Assembly: GCA_029259015.1 (NCBI GenBank)
Contig: JAPDJQ010000059.1
Location: 1 to 46,378, forward strand
Origin: Thermoplasmatota archaeon
GTDB lineage: Archaea; Thermoplasmatota; E2; UBA202; JdFR-43
DNA: 46,378 nt
Direction of reading: 5' to 3'
Below are positions 20,601 to 27,420 of this stretch, piece by piece (position 1 is the first letter of the stretch; each line of letters begins with the position of its first letter). Below the pieces are notes generated by a model. The model did not search any database and was not told the DNA's origin. It worked only from the letters and a program-made list of their open reading frames with translations. Both the position numbers and the translations under genes were made by a program.

Positions 20601-23600
20601 CAGAGATAATGACCACTGAAGTTTGTCCGTATTTCTTCATCATCGTAATAATCTCTGATATCTACAACCTGTCCATATTTTGATACATTATCGCTCTCAT
20701 TTGCAGGATGCCATACGTCATTGTAGTAATAGCCAAAGTATATTCCTTCTATGCCAGAGGCACATGGATTGTCTGTATATGACATTATCTGGAATTTCCA
20801 GTCAAAATCTGTTTTTTCTTCTCCGCTTATCCATGCATGCCCTCTCGTATATTTATCTTCTGTTGCAAAATACCATGATGCATTTGATGGTGGATTTCCA
20901 TGTGCTTCAATATAATATGTTTCGCCTGGTGTAACTGCAATTCCTGGTTCAAACGTGAATGTTACCCAGTCCTCGCCTGTTCCGCTTAAATGCTTGCTTG
21001 CGCTTCCAATTACTGCAAAGCTTGCATCATGTATGTAAATGGTTACGTCCACATCTCCTATCCATTTCAGATACAACGCTGTTGCATTTATATAACTTGC
21101 ATTTGGCATAAATGTTTGTGCATCCCATGGCCATATTACACCTGTGGTATAATTCTGCAATGTATCCAACTCATTTCCCTCTGTCTGGGCTTGATCCACA
21201 ACAACCAGTTTTTCTGGTGTATCAACAGCAGTTAAGTTAATTCTTGCACATTTCTGTATAAATGGCACGGGATCAACAATCAAATCCCAGGTGACATTTT
21301 CAATAGTCCAGTTATGCCACTCGTTGGTTTCAGTATCATTTAGCATTATCTTTGTTCCAATATCCAATGGTGCGCTTGACCATGTGAGATTATACATATT
21401 ACTGAATGTTGGATAAACTTCATGCCATAATGAACCAAGTGGATTCGACTTGAGGATACTGAAATCGGATGTCCAGGAACCATCATAATAGCCAGTAAAC
21501 TCCACATATTTTGTCTTATTGAGTGTCTCATTATATATCTCAAGTGTTATTGTCATATTCTTTATGAGGTAAAGACGATGTACTCCATATTGAGTGTCCA
21601 CGAGTTCTATATAATCTCCATCATCTGCTATGTTGTTTCCGTTACTATCAACATAGCTATCAAATTTTGGATAATAGGTGCCCTCATATTCTCTTCCGAA
21701 TTCATCAGTTGGATAGAACTGTGTCCAGTTTAAGTAAGCAATCCACTCCTCCAATGTAGGAGTGGTCCATGGGTTAGCTTCTGCAGGCCAGTTATTAGGA
21801 TGCAGATATATTATAGGTTCATCCTTATAGCATACTGGATGTTCCTTGTAAACCTCTGGGTCATAAGCATCAACATATATGTCAACCTTCGTTATATTAT
21901 CACTTGTATTAATTGTATTATCCAGCCAGTCTGAAGCTTCATAGAAGTAATATATTGAATGCAAGCATTCCCTATTAAATCTTAACGGAACCGATGCAGT
22001 TCTTGGCACAATCTTCCACCATAACTCACCATTTATTTCAACAACCTCTCCATATTCATCATCACTGTAATTTGCTGGATGCTTTTCTTTCTCTGGAGTT
22101 GTATAATTCCAGTATTCATATCTCCAGTAGAATGTGAAATCTCTCCATCCAACTGCACATTCTGGCTCATCTGTCAAGTTAAGCCAGAATGTTTTGCCCG
22201 CCCTTACAAACTGCTTTCCTGTCTCCTCATCATAATAGAAGCCATGCACATCTGGATATTCTATATGCAATTCTGGCGGGCTATCATCTACATAATGAGT
22301 CTGATTTATAATGCGTACATTACCAAGCAAATCCTCTGCTCTTATCTGCAATATATGCTTGCATTCTTCATGGAACTGTATCTTTGTGAATTCAACTGTA
22401 TCATTAATTGCAACATACCAGTATTTGCCATCTACATAGGTTATGTTATAATTACCACAATACATGTCCTTGCCATCTACTGGATGCCATGTATCATTGA
22501 ACCATATTCTGTAAAGTAGATTCTTCACTCCTACTCCTCCCATGCACCATTCATCCCATGTACTCAGAACTAATGTTGCCTGAGTAGTAAGCCATGTTCC
22601 ATTTAAGCCATCATGCTCTTCTCCCACACTATATTCTGTATATTCCATTGGATAGAAGTATGGATATATTGGATAATACTCTATCTTGAAGGCAAAATCA
22701 CATGAATAATTAACTTCTCCATCTACAATTGCGTATCCGCCTGCATATGGATTGCTTTCGTTGTAATACCAGTGTAAATCAGCATATGATTTTACAGTAA
22801 GCCAGTATGTTGCACCATGCTCCACATATAGACGCTCTGTCAAATGGAACTGTATCCATCCATCTACCTCGTCATCTATTTGTTTAACTTCTGAAGATGC
22901 CAACAGATTTCCTTCGTCATCCCATATCTCCACCCATGTATCATTTGTCTCAAACACTACATCTCCTGAACCAACTAACTTAACGCTTACAGCATCAATA
23001 TAACTCCATGGAGCAGCGAAACTCTGATTATCATCCCACATTGACCCTCCTTCTCTAAGATTTCTTATAGAAACAAATTTTCCATCTAGGGTTTGTTCTA
23101 GCGCTACTATCTTCTCAATATCTTTTCTTATGGCTGGTGGTGTATTATCTACCCAGTGCTTCTGCTTAGTAGACATATTGTTGCCAACATAATCCATTGC
23201 CCAGTAGTGTATCTCATGGCAGCAATCATATTCCAAGAATGTAACATTTGAGATATAACCTACTCTTGGATCCAAATCTCCTTTTTCATTATCAATAATA
23301 ACTACCTTCTCATATCTTGTTGTATTCCATTGCTCGCTTTCATTAGTACAATTTTCCTTCCACCATATCTCATAGCCAAACTTCCATACTCCTGCTCCGC
23401 CTCCGCAGCCAACATCACTTATATTGAACCAGATTGGTGTGCGATTTGTTACCCAAGTTGCATTTCCATAAATGCCTGGCTGCTTTGGTTCTCCAATCTC
23501 TTTAACTATTACAGGTGGTGAACAATCAACGGCGATATCAATATCAAATGGTCCATTGTGATTGCCTAGATAATCATCCATCTCCCATATTATTTCATGG

Positions 23601-24604
23601 AAGCATTCCTCTCCAATAAACTGATTTATATCCACAGATATCCTGCCAACTGTCTCGTCCAAATCGTATACGCCATTATCCATTACACTAACTTCAGTAA
23701 TCAAATCAAAAGGTCCAGGCTGATCTGGATTCCACCATATTGAGAAGTTAAGCCAAGCTGCACCGCTTGCATCATCTGTTACATTAATCCACATTGGTGT
23801 GGTACAATTTATTGCAGGGAATCCCTGAATTGTGTAATTCGGCTCACCAAATACTGGTGCCGTATATGGAGGAGGTGTTGTATCATATCCTGCACCCGCA
23901 TCTGCAGTCGAAGGAGCGGCTTCAGTATTACCTGCTGTATCATTTGCTATACTATAAAACTCATAAAATCCTTCTCCATCTGGAAAATCAAACGAGAATG
24001 ACCATCCATCACTTCCATCGGTGTCTTTTGCAAAGAATGCCCATGCACCCCATGTTGCATTATCTGTTGAATATCTATACCACAGAGAAACATTTGCCAA
24101 AGCATAATTATCACTTGCTGTAACTGTTATTGTAATAGGTGCATTATTAGTCCAATATGGTACAATAGGATCAACAGTCGATGTTGGAGGTGTGGTGTCT
24201 TGTACTACAAAGGTACCTGATGACGAGCTCCATCCTGTACCATCATATGTATTTACAGTATAGGAATATGTTCCTAATGGGTCTGGATATTGATAAGTTC
24301 TATTATAATACCATATAGTGTAATATGTATTAATGGGTATAGGATTCATTGAAAAATTACCCAATAAGGTTCCATCTGGATAATAAATTTCAACCCATGC
24401 TTCAGTAGCATCGCTTATATTCGCAGTTATGTTATTATATCCTGGAACTTCTACTGGATCTGGTGCATCATCTACCGAATTTATTGTAGGTTGTGCCATT
24501 ACATAAATTACAAACGCTACTATTACAGCAACAGCTATTGCCATTATCCCCATTACCAGCTTCTTATTTCTAATACCCTTATCCTTCATACTTATTCTAC
24601 TCAT
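14618..24604 (-). CDS. Giant surface protein (3328 residues) with cysteine-containing Ig-like repeats, jelly-roll modules and a C-terminal type I dockerin
   Basis: The gene starts at the ATG at 24604, 7 bases after AGGGGGG. An N-terminal helix (LVMGIMAIAVAVIVAFVIYV, ~16-36) ends in VMAQP, so it is a signal peptide or signal anchor. The body is a long chain of Ig-like modules with linkers such as VDNTPP or VDASPP. At least eight modules contain an E-C-x-H-x-(L/I)-Y-Y-W-A-K-D-x-x-C pattern or a close variant (coded between about 23610 and 17000). Inserted are two jelly-roll-like modules (~510-680 and ~1130-1290) and four consecutive choice-of-anchor-J-like modules (~1650-2285) with YYIGF/VWIRFRF and DDV strands. 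Residues 3275-3328 form a dockerin with two calcium loops. Function is inferred to be a cell-surface stalk or adhesin that docks to cohesins in the next two genes. No enzymatic motif was recognised. Confidence 0.85.
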   Translation of the reverse strand: MSRISMKDKGIRNKKLVMGIMAIAVAVIVAFVIYVMAQPTINSVDDAPDPVEVPGYNNITANISDATEAWVEIYYPDGTLLGNFSMNPIPINTYYTIWYYNRTYQYPDPLGTYSYTVNTYDGTGWSSSSGTFVVQDTTPPTSTVDPIVPYWTNNAPITITVTASDNYALANVSLWYRYSTDNATWGAWAFFAKDTDGSDGWSFSFDFPDGEGFYEFYSIANDTAGNTEAAPSTADAGAGYDTTPPPYTAPVFGEPNYTIQGFPAINCTTPMWINVTDDASGAAWLNFSIWWNPDQPGPFDLITEVSVMDNGVYDLDETVGRISVDINQFIGEECFHEIIWEMDDYLGNHNGPFDIDIAVDCSPPVIVKEIGEPKQPGIYGNATWVTNRTPIWFNISDVGCGGGAGVWKFGYEIWWKENCTNESEQWNTTRYEKVVIIDNEKGDLDPRVGYISNVTFLEYDCCHEIHYWAMDYVGNNMSTKQKHWVDNTPPAIRKDIEKIVALEQTLDGKFVSIRNLREGGSMWDDNQSFAAPWSYIDAVSVKLVGSGDVVFETNDTWVEIWDDEGNLLASSEVKQIDDEVDGWIQFHLTERLYVEHGATYWLTVKSYADLHWYYNESNPYAGGYAIVDGEVNYSCDFAFKIEYYPIYPYFYPMEYTEYSVGEEHDGLNGTWLTTQATLVLSTWDEWCMGGVGVKNLLYRIWFNDTWHPVDGKDMYCGNYNITYVDGKYWYVAINDTVEFTKIQFHEECKHILQIRAEDLLGNVRIINQTHYVDDSPPELHIEYPDVHGFYYDEETGKQFVRAGKTFWLNLTDEPECAVGWRDFTFYWRYEYWNYTTPEKEKHPANYSDDEYGEVVEINGELWWKIVPRTASVPLRFNRECLHSIYYFYEASDWLDNTINTSDNITKVDIYVDAYDPEVYKEHPVCYKDEPIIYLHPNNWPAEANPWTTPTLEEWIAYLNWTQFYPTDEFGREYEGTYYPKFDSYVDSNGNNIADDGDYIELVDTQYGVHRLYLIKNMTITLEIYNETLNKTKYVEFTGYYDGSWTSDFSILKSNPLGSLWHEVYPTFSNMYNLTWSSAPLDIGTKIMLNDTETNEWHNWTIENVTWDLIVDPVPFIQKCARINLTAVDTPEKLVVVDQAQTEGNELDTLQNYTTGVIWPWDAQTFMPNASYINATALYLKWIGDVDVTIYIHDASFAVIGSASKHLSGTGEDWVTFTFEPGIAVTPGETYYIEAHGNPPSNASWYFATEDKYTRGHAWISGEEKTDFDWKFQIMSYTDNPCASGIEGIYFGYYYNDVWHPANESDNVSKYGQVVDIRDYYDDEEIRTNFSGHYLWYVYDDSIGVHFREECIHWLYYWAKDNVCHHTPVYMQVYHVDEYNPVVYKKHPEHGYYTPVEIEVDRWHDDGSNKYEGFFKVIDEWTDWYGGGWMQQQAGNYIDKYTYARFTITNNDPNKAAILTFHIEEVEGDDGITLENGTNLDSITFTVEVSPQSTHYVYVYVYDNWEFLREGIWHWWVEIENVTYYLKAGVNITLTAEDPGECPSGIEAIFWRYVWNDTEYPQEGEYGAINGSQFAIYGYDENITGYWWYVVYDNETNISFDEECRHDLYYWAKDRACHNSTVHHQVYFVDASPPIIEETLPEHGAIGNATQSLFEDFEVPFTDWAVVGDWYRISDWWPYWDNMPRSGRYCAYGEDGWLISPRITVPQDGNLTFYYMGNGEFEVKVSTDPDQTETTAFVTQLWTSGTFTDSMYRRVEVDLSAYAGQEIYIGFHVISGEIYIDDVWIGGIHRIATPFEDDIEDSMAWDIEDLTVTGSYWTAVNRVPVYLDTPPAPAVNCYDGSLPNYNGFGQYGCNWNDTLTIANPIDLSSLDPSDTVWLNFTLWMDVSGDTLYVEASNDSSNWDILATFTADQSWEWESIDLSDYIGNDTVWIRFRFVSDDDAVPANGVFIDSVNVSNSTTPFFFDDFGTVGSPDMSNWVGEMLETSRWHIVDTDYHSYNHSWWCGDDSSSMYLNCMNDALISPAIDLTDATYTGKKAMLMFWHTYDMEEDADYGYVEISTDGTTWTTLATYTGSRDWVQEFVDISGYIGQTVYIRYRFYSDNSVKDGGWYVDDVKVEIREITETTFEDGFERSFPPAGWMEKSYGDYDAINDTDYQTWDRWSHPDSNLFRYSAALIMPWHGEQDEWLISPLIPNLPKFSNLTFYNEWYCNRGKGEVLISTTGTDPADFTVLRSWDASNYSESGTVDISLWDYAGKDVYIAFRFTTNYGDGFTGSGYYNEYWAVDNINITSLGFLREGAPIHLEVIDQPIDSECDAGVEAIFWRYETGGEEYPYPPQGDGYGTGYDEIVHGKELAERYGYTDENITDYWWYVVYDDEVDIIFNEECIHDLYYFAKDNVCHRTEIFHERWYVDGTAPYTELTVEWADHPEIPKNDYYDGYGRGSLPSVICINDYINLTAIHYGTEPCIYPYNWSNATYYRWVWYNESSGEYEYYPTAETPGAIWGGDINVSSYADEIDGYWWMKYTEPFNFTEGCEHWLYYFSKDDLCNTEEPNVWHVGVDDEAPVTDIEFEVSNGNVYYGPDNTIYFQNCTWFIINATDLPNNTECQTGIWYIDYTVWRWVSNEVEIQLLTNELPTLYYGATVYIEGEEAGYIYDWIDTNGDGNWSVSDYMYVYWTSPYDTMYDDGWYHVEDIDFTGVWTLKIRDVFGGAGYWEPIIPWTRAYSLYDSSPYDGIFYDGGYWDDYFAIWIHLGELVNGDPCGKYEIHWEVYDYNNMTIGEQKQDVCIDCTPPRTKKEFSEPVIEQEIAGGEVIHWVSPSTKIWLNGTDNFIWDSGVNETWYKFWEEDPILLWKYGADTFEQPYYPGVFTTSKHWFTVDEAAQIMGYDDIIDYFESNPSLDAGIVELFHWSVDNVSHVEDYQLSKQHLWVDAMPPISRVDDIVPYVREEVPFDITVVDIEDFGFEAVGPIGVCKVDVYYSYSSNNVTFGDWKLYATYEVPWDLRNDVPNWTFSFDAPEGPGWYRFKSIAYDCLANEEQPPFEHGTYDAECWVIPDTEPPVITKEYGQPCIEINLGEEIGHAITSDTLIWLNATDMPEEDDAGIDKIFWSFDGITWYETASYDGAHTASHSFTPAAFGLAEGTLYHIFFKATDMLGHITDEYKQKFIIDDTAPVTSISIEGNDTMPFNITVTASDNVVGVKKLTLYYRYSEDGVTWTSWMEYGSVEDVDSYTWQFIYAPHPTYYKPGYYEFYVYAEDYLGNAKSTTPTAEASCYVPPIPEDINGDGRVNVMDLYQIILHWEETGTPGWIPEDLNKDGVINADDIYMLILKWTG
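14621..14782 (-). other. Type I dockerin module at the C-terminus of the giant surface protein
   Basis: The last 54 residues contain two F-hand calcium loops of the form D-x-N-x-D-G-x-x-x-x-x-D: DINGDGRVNVMD and DLNKDGVINADD, each followed by a hydrophobic helix (LYQIILHW and IYMLILKW), with a 17-residue linker between them. The near-twofold symmetry and the terminal position are those of type I dockerins, which bind cohesin domains with calcium dependence. Confidence 0.9.
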
Positions 24605-24774
24605 TTTTTTCCCCCCTTATTTTGCCTAAACATGCTATTAGGTTAGGAATATTGTGGCTCTTTATATAAATTTCTATTTTTTTCAGGATTTTCTATCTGT
24701 TAGCCCCCTATAAAAATCTTACAAAAAATAATGATAAATTAAGTTTGGGAGCTTTTTACTTGATGAATGATTCC
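24605..24774 (-). promoter_or_regulatory. Promoter of the giant dockerin gene
   Basis: On the minus strand a TTTATATAAA TATA box lies at 24661-24670, about 57 bases before the ATG at 24604. A G6-containing ribosome site (AAGGGGGG) is 7 bases before the ATG. The geometry predicts a leader of about 30 bases. This is the likely promoter for the whole cohesin-dockerin set. Confidence 0.6.
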
Positions 24775-25317
24775 TTACCCTTCTTTAACTATCTTCAAAA
24801 TTTCCTTAAATTCTTTTGTATCTGCCGATTCAAGCATTTCATATATTGCTATTTCAGCAGTTGTTGGGATGATGCCACCTTGTATCATCTTTTCTATTGC
24901 AACTTCTTTATCTTTTTCCTTTCTTGAACCAATGCAATCTAACGCAACATGCACCTCATATCCATCTTCCAGTAAATCTAAAGCTGTTTGCAAAACACAT
25001 ATGTGAGCTTCTATTCCGATAATGATGCATTTCTTCCTATTCGCTTCCTCTAACTTTTCAACGAAACTTTCGTTTCTGAAACAGCTGAATGTGATTTTTT
25101 CTATTACCTCTATACCTTCTATTTCTCGCTTTATTTCCTCAACAATATCTCCAAGTTTTTTCTGCTTTGTTATTAAAATAGGGATGCCAAAAACTTTTGC
25201 TGCTTTTATGAGTTTGCAAGCATTTTTCAAAATTTGCTCTTTCCCTTCGATATGGGGTAGCATTCTTTCCTGAAAATCAATTAAGATTAACAATGCATTG
25301 TGTTTATCAAGCATCAT
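24775..25317 (-). CDS. Isochorismatase-fold cysteine hydrolase (nicotinamidase-like)
   Basis: A 180-residue member of the isochorismatase/nicotinamidase superfamily, cytosolic hydrolases of amide or vinyl-ether bonds. The catalytic triad can be placed: D14 in LILIDFQERM, K74 in EKITFSCF, and C107 in GIEAHICVLQT, which also contains the cis-peptide motif. The substrate cannot be read from the sequence; nicotinamidase metal ligands are not evident, so I leave it as a family-level call. Its start overlaps the rps2 stop, making it a downstream member of the rpoK-rps2 transcript. Confidence 0.88.
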   Translation of the reverse strand: MMLDKHNALLILIDFQERMLPHIEGKEQILKNACKLIKAAKVFGIPILITKQKKLGDIVEEIKREIEGIEVIEKITFSCFRNESFVEKLEEANRKKCIIIGIEAHICVLQTALDLLEDGYEVHVALDCIGSRKEKDKEVAIEKMIQGGIIPTTAEIAIYEMLESADTKEFKEILKIVKEG

Positions 25318-25916
25318 AATTCTGCTTCAAAGTCTTCCACACTATACTGGAATTGCTCATCGCTTTTTATCTGCCCTCTCGCCTTCAGAATCTCCCTAGT
25401 CAGCAACCAGTAAGTCAATGCCAGAGATTTTCTACCTTTATTATTTACAGGTATTATCAAATCAACATATCTTGTCTCATTATTTGTATCACATAAGGCG
25501 ACGATGGGTATTCCAATTTTTATTGCTTCTGCCATTGCCTGCTTATCTCCTATTGGATCATTAACAAGTAAAATATCCACCTCATGATAATTACCGCACA
25601 ATGGATTTGTTAAAGTGCCGGGCAAAAATCTTCCAGGCTGTGCAATAAATCCACAAATTTCAGCCATCTTCGTTATGGGTTTCCTTGCATAATGTCGGAC
25701 TGCTGCCACCATCACTTTTTCTGGTTCATATCTGGCAAGTAATTTTGCAGCCTGCCTTATTCTTTTATCTGTCTCCTCAATATTTATCAGATACAAACCA
25801 TCATTTCTCACTTTTGCAATAAATGGTTTCATGTGTGCTGTCTTCTGCTGAGTACCTATTTCAGCGCCGCACGATATATACATTTCCTCTGGAACCAACA
25901 GTTTCTTTTCTTCCAT
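25314..25916 (-). CDS. rps2: 30S ribosomal protein S2 (uS2)
   Basis: Small-subunit ribosomal protein. The 200 residues have the archaeal/eukaryal uS2 landmarks: an N-terminal YISCGAEIGTQQKTAHMKPF, the R..G....IRQAAKLLARY region, the RFLPGTLTNP motif and the LLVNDPIGDKQAMAEA...PIVALCDTN block. It lies 9 bases after rpoK, in the usual archaeal rpoK-rps2 association, and overlaps the isochorismatase-like gene downstream by 4 bases. Confidence 0.96.
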   Translation of the reverse strand: MEEKKLLVPEEMYISCGAEIGTQQKTAHMKPFIAKVRNDGLYLINIEETDKRIRQAAKLLARYEPEKVMVAAVRHYARKPITKMAEICGFIAQPGRFLPGTLTNPLCGNYHEVDILLVNDPIGDKQAMAEAIKIGIPIVALCDTNNETRYVDLIIPVNNKGRKSLALTYWLLTREILKARGQIKSDEQFQYSVEDFEAEL

Positions 25917-25925
25917 TATGCCACC

Positions 25926-26123
25926 TTATACAACAGGCCCTTTTATATATTTTCCTCTCCTCCTCACTGTTATTGGTATACGTCCTTTCTCAAATTCAAG
26001 CAGGGCAATTTCTAAAGGATCTATTAACCCTGAAGGCGGTTTTACAAGTAATGGTGCACCCATTGCAATTTGCAATGCCCTTGCCCCTATGATTCTTGCT
26101 TTTTCAAACCTTGTATACTTCAA
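25926..26123 (-). CDS. rpoK: DNA-directed RNA polymerase subunit K (Rpb6/omega homologue)
   Basis: Small RNA polymerase subunit that stabilises the assembled core. The 65-residue product is a classic Rpo[21 protein letters not shown] followed by APLLV, the [18 protein letters not shown] end, and normal length. The start codon is TTG (26121-26123), chosen because it gives the conserved N-terminus and has an AAGGGG ribosome site about 6 bases upstream. A TATATAAAT element (about 26152-26160) places the promoter just ahead, so the rpoK-rps2-hydrolase transcript should start about 10 bases before the gene. Confidence 0.93.
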   Translation of the reverse strand: MKYTRFEKARIIGARALQIAMGAPLLVKPPSGLIDPLEIALLEFEKGRIPITVRRRGKYIKGPVV

Positions 26124-26173
26124 ATTATCCCCTTAAAACTTGCAAATTGGTATATAAATTGTATTTAAAAAAT

Positions 26174-26836
26174 TTACCTTTTGTCACTTTTTTCTCCTAG
26201 AGCTTTCTTTATTTCTTCCAGAAACATTTCCTCTGGAATTGCTCCAACTATTTCTCTTTCATCATTTATTATTGTTTTGGGCACGCCCATAACATTGTAT
26301 TTCTGGGCTAGGTGAGGAAACTCAATTGCCTCTATCATATCAGCCCTTATATTTTCGTTTTCCACTGCCATCTGATGAGCTATATGCACCATTGTGGGAC
26401 AGTAGGGGCATGTTGGAGTGACAAAAACTTGTATATGTAATGGTTGTTCTATCTTCTTTATCTCTTCTCTAACCTCTTCCTTAAGGTTTGTTTTTCCTGT
26501 CGAAGCATGTATTATATCCTCTATCAACGTTGAAAATTCATAGCCAGAAGGGATGCCAAAGAAACGAATGCCATATTCCTTTTTCCCAAAAATTAAAGTT
26601 GCAGGAATTTTATCTACGCCATATTTTTCTGCAACTTCCTTCTCCTTATCAAACTCGTGCACTTCCAGTCGTATCTTATCACTTAAAGCAGTAATTTCTT
26701 CAAGAATTTGTCTAGTTTCTTTACAAAACTGGCATTCAAAATCCTGTGTGAAATAAATTATTTTTACTTCTCCTTCCATTTCTTTTTCAAATCTATCCCG
26801 TATGTATTTTTTATCCTCGTCGCTTATAAACGGCAT
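26174..26836 (-). CDS. Protein disulfide oxidoreductase (two-domain glutaredoxin-like, PDO)
   Basis: A 220-residue protein of two tandem thioredoxin folds, each with an active CxxC: CQFC (C35, C38) and CPYC (C143, C146). cis-Pro loops follow (DKIPATLIFG and MGVPKTI). This is the PDO architecture of archaea and thermophilic bacteria, acting on cytosolic disulfides, probably with a thioredoxin reductase. It is transcribed alone on the minus strand from an A/T-rich region with a TATA element near 26850-26862, which suggests a leaderless or nearly leaderless mRNA. Confidence 0.92.
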   Translation of the reverse strand: MPFISDEDKKYIRDRFEKEMEGEVKIIYFTQDFECQFCKETRQILEEITALSDKIRLEVHEFDKEKEVAEKYGVDKIPATLIFGKKEYGIRFFGIPSGYEFSTLIEDIIHASTGKTNLKEEVREEIKKIEQPLHIQVFVTPTCPYCPTMVHIAHQMAVENENIRADMIEAIEFPHLAQKYNVMGVPKTIINDEREIVGAIPEEMFLEEIKKALGEKSDKR

Positions 26837-26884
26837 GCAATGAGAAAGAGCATATAATATAAAAAGGTTTTTTTAAAAAATTAA

Positions 26885-27000
26885 AGAGAAGCATGAATTG
26901 GATGAATAGTATCGGGTATTTTGCATGATGATAAAAAAGATAAAAATGCTAATATCCATGTTCGATCACTCACTTCTAGAAATAAAATCTAGAATTTTTT
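26885..27000 (+). ncRNA. Candidate small RNA ending in a hairpin plus T-run
   Basis: No protein gene occupies 26837-27107. On the plus strand a TATAATATAAAAA element (about 26852-26864) could start a transcript near 26885. It would run to a perfect 7-bp hairpin, TTCTAGA (26974-26980), 7-base loop, TCTAGAA (26988-26994), followed directly by six Ts (26995-27000). That is the form of an intrinsic terminator, and no annotated plus-strand gene lies upstream for it to terminate. I therefore propose a short RNA of about 115 bases. Function unknown; it could also be a processing or decay remnant. Confidence 0.3.
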
Positions 27001-27058
27001 ACTGAATTCATGCTGCAACAATATCATCATTCATTTTTATCCTACAATTTTTAGCATT
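26891..27058. repeat. Four co-linear inverted repeat pairs upstream of the ATP synthase operon
   Basis: Four short exact reverse-complement pairs are arranged in the same order: 26891-26899 with 27005-27013 (GCATGAATT), 26925-26933 with 27022-27030 (ATGATGATA), 26939-26948 with 27032-27041 (GATAAAAATG), and 26945-26952 with 27051-27058 (AATGCTAA). Because the order is conserved rather than mirrored, they cannot form a single nested stem. Any two pairs would be mutually exclusive or pseudoknotted. Confidence 0.55.
26974..27000 (+). terminator. Hairpin with T6 tail (terminator-like)
   Basis: Perfect stem TTCTAGA/TCTAGAA with a 7-base loop, then TTTTTT. The stem has only two G-C pairs, so it is thermodynamically modest; the T-run itself is the stronger archaeal termination signal. 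Confidence 0.45.
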
Positions 27059-27069
27059 CCTTTATAATA

Positions 27070-27107
27070 GAAAAATATTTTTATCACTCACCAATTCAGG
27101 AGCATAA
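27070..27107 (+). promoter_or_regulatory. Promoter and ribosome site of the ATP synthase operon
   Basis: A TATA-like AAAATATTTTTA at about 27072-27083 is about 25-35 bases before the first start codon, and an AGGAG ribosome site (27098-27102) is 5 bases before the ATG at 27108. This predicts a very short leader. Confidence 0.6.
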
Positions 27108-27416
27108 ATGATAGAAGAATTGAAGAAGATTAAAGAGGAGGAGGAAAAAGCTCTAGAAAACATTGAAAAAGCTAAGAAAGAGGCAGACTGGATAGTCAAG
27201 AAGGCAATGGAAAAAGCTGAAAAGGAGAGAAAGGCAATTATTGAAGAGGCTAAAAAAGAGGCAGAGTCTATAGTTGAGGAGGCAAAAAAGGAGGCAGAGA
27301 AAGAAGCTAGAAAAATAATTGAAAAAGCTAAGAAAGAGGCAGAGATACTCAAAGAAAAATTGAAGGATAAAATAGATGGACTGGCAGATGAAATAATAGA
27401 AGAAATAATAATGTGA
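27108..27416 (+). CDS. atpH: A-type ATP synthase subunit H (peripheral stalk)
   Basis: First gene of the operon. The 102-residue product is almost entirely a charged coiled coil with repeated EEAKKEAE/KAKKEAE units (an 11-residue hendecad rhythm), as in archaeal AhaH/AtpH and V-type subunit G. It pairs with subunit E to form the peripheral stalks that hold the catalytic head against rotation. There is no membrane segment. The next gene begins 4 bases after the stop. Confidence 0.85.
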   Translation: MIEELKKIKEEEEKALENIEKAKKEADWIVKKAMEKAEKERKAIIEEAKKEAESIVEEAKKEAEKEARKIIEKAKKEAEILKEKLKDKIDGLADEIIEEIIM

Positions 27417-27420
27417 TAAA

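Noticed and set aside
9953-24604. Cellulosome proper (glycoside hydrolases, CBMs)
   Set aside because: No glycoside hydrolase or polysaccharide lyase motif was recognised in any of the three proteins or their neighbours; only cohesin, dockerin, Ig-like, PKD and jelly-roll modules are visible.
26925-27005. Possible C/D box RNA: ATGATGA (26925-26931) and CTGA (27002-27005)
   Set aside because: The boxes are about 70 bases apart, there are no internal D'/C' boxes, and the flanks do not form a terminal stem; TIP49 nearby is not evidence.
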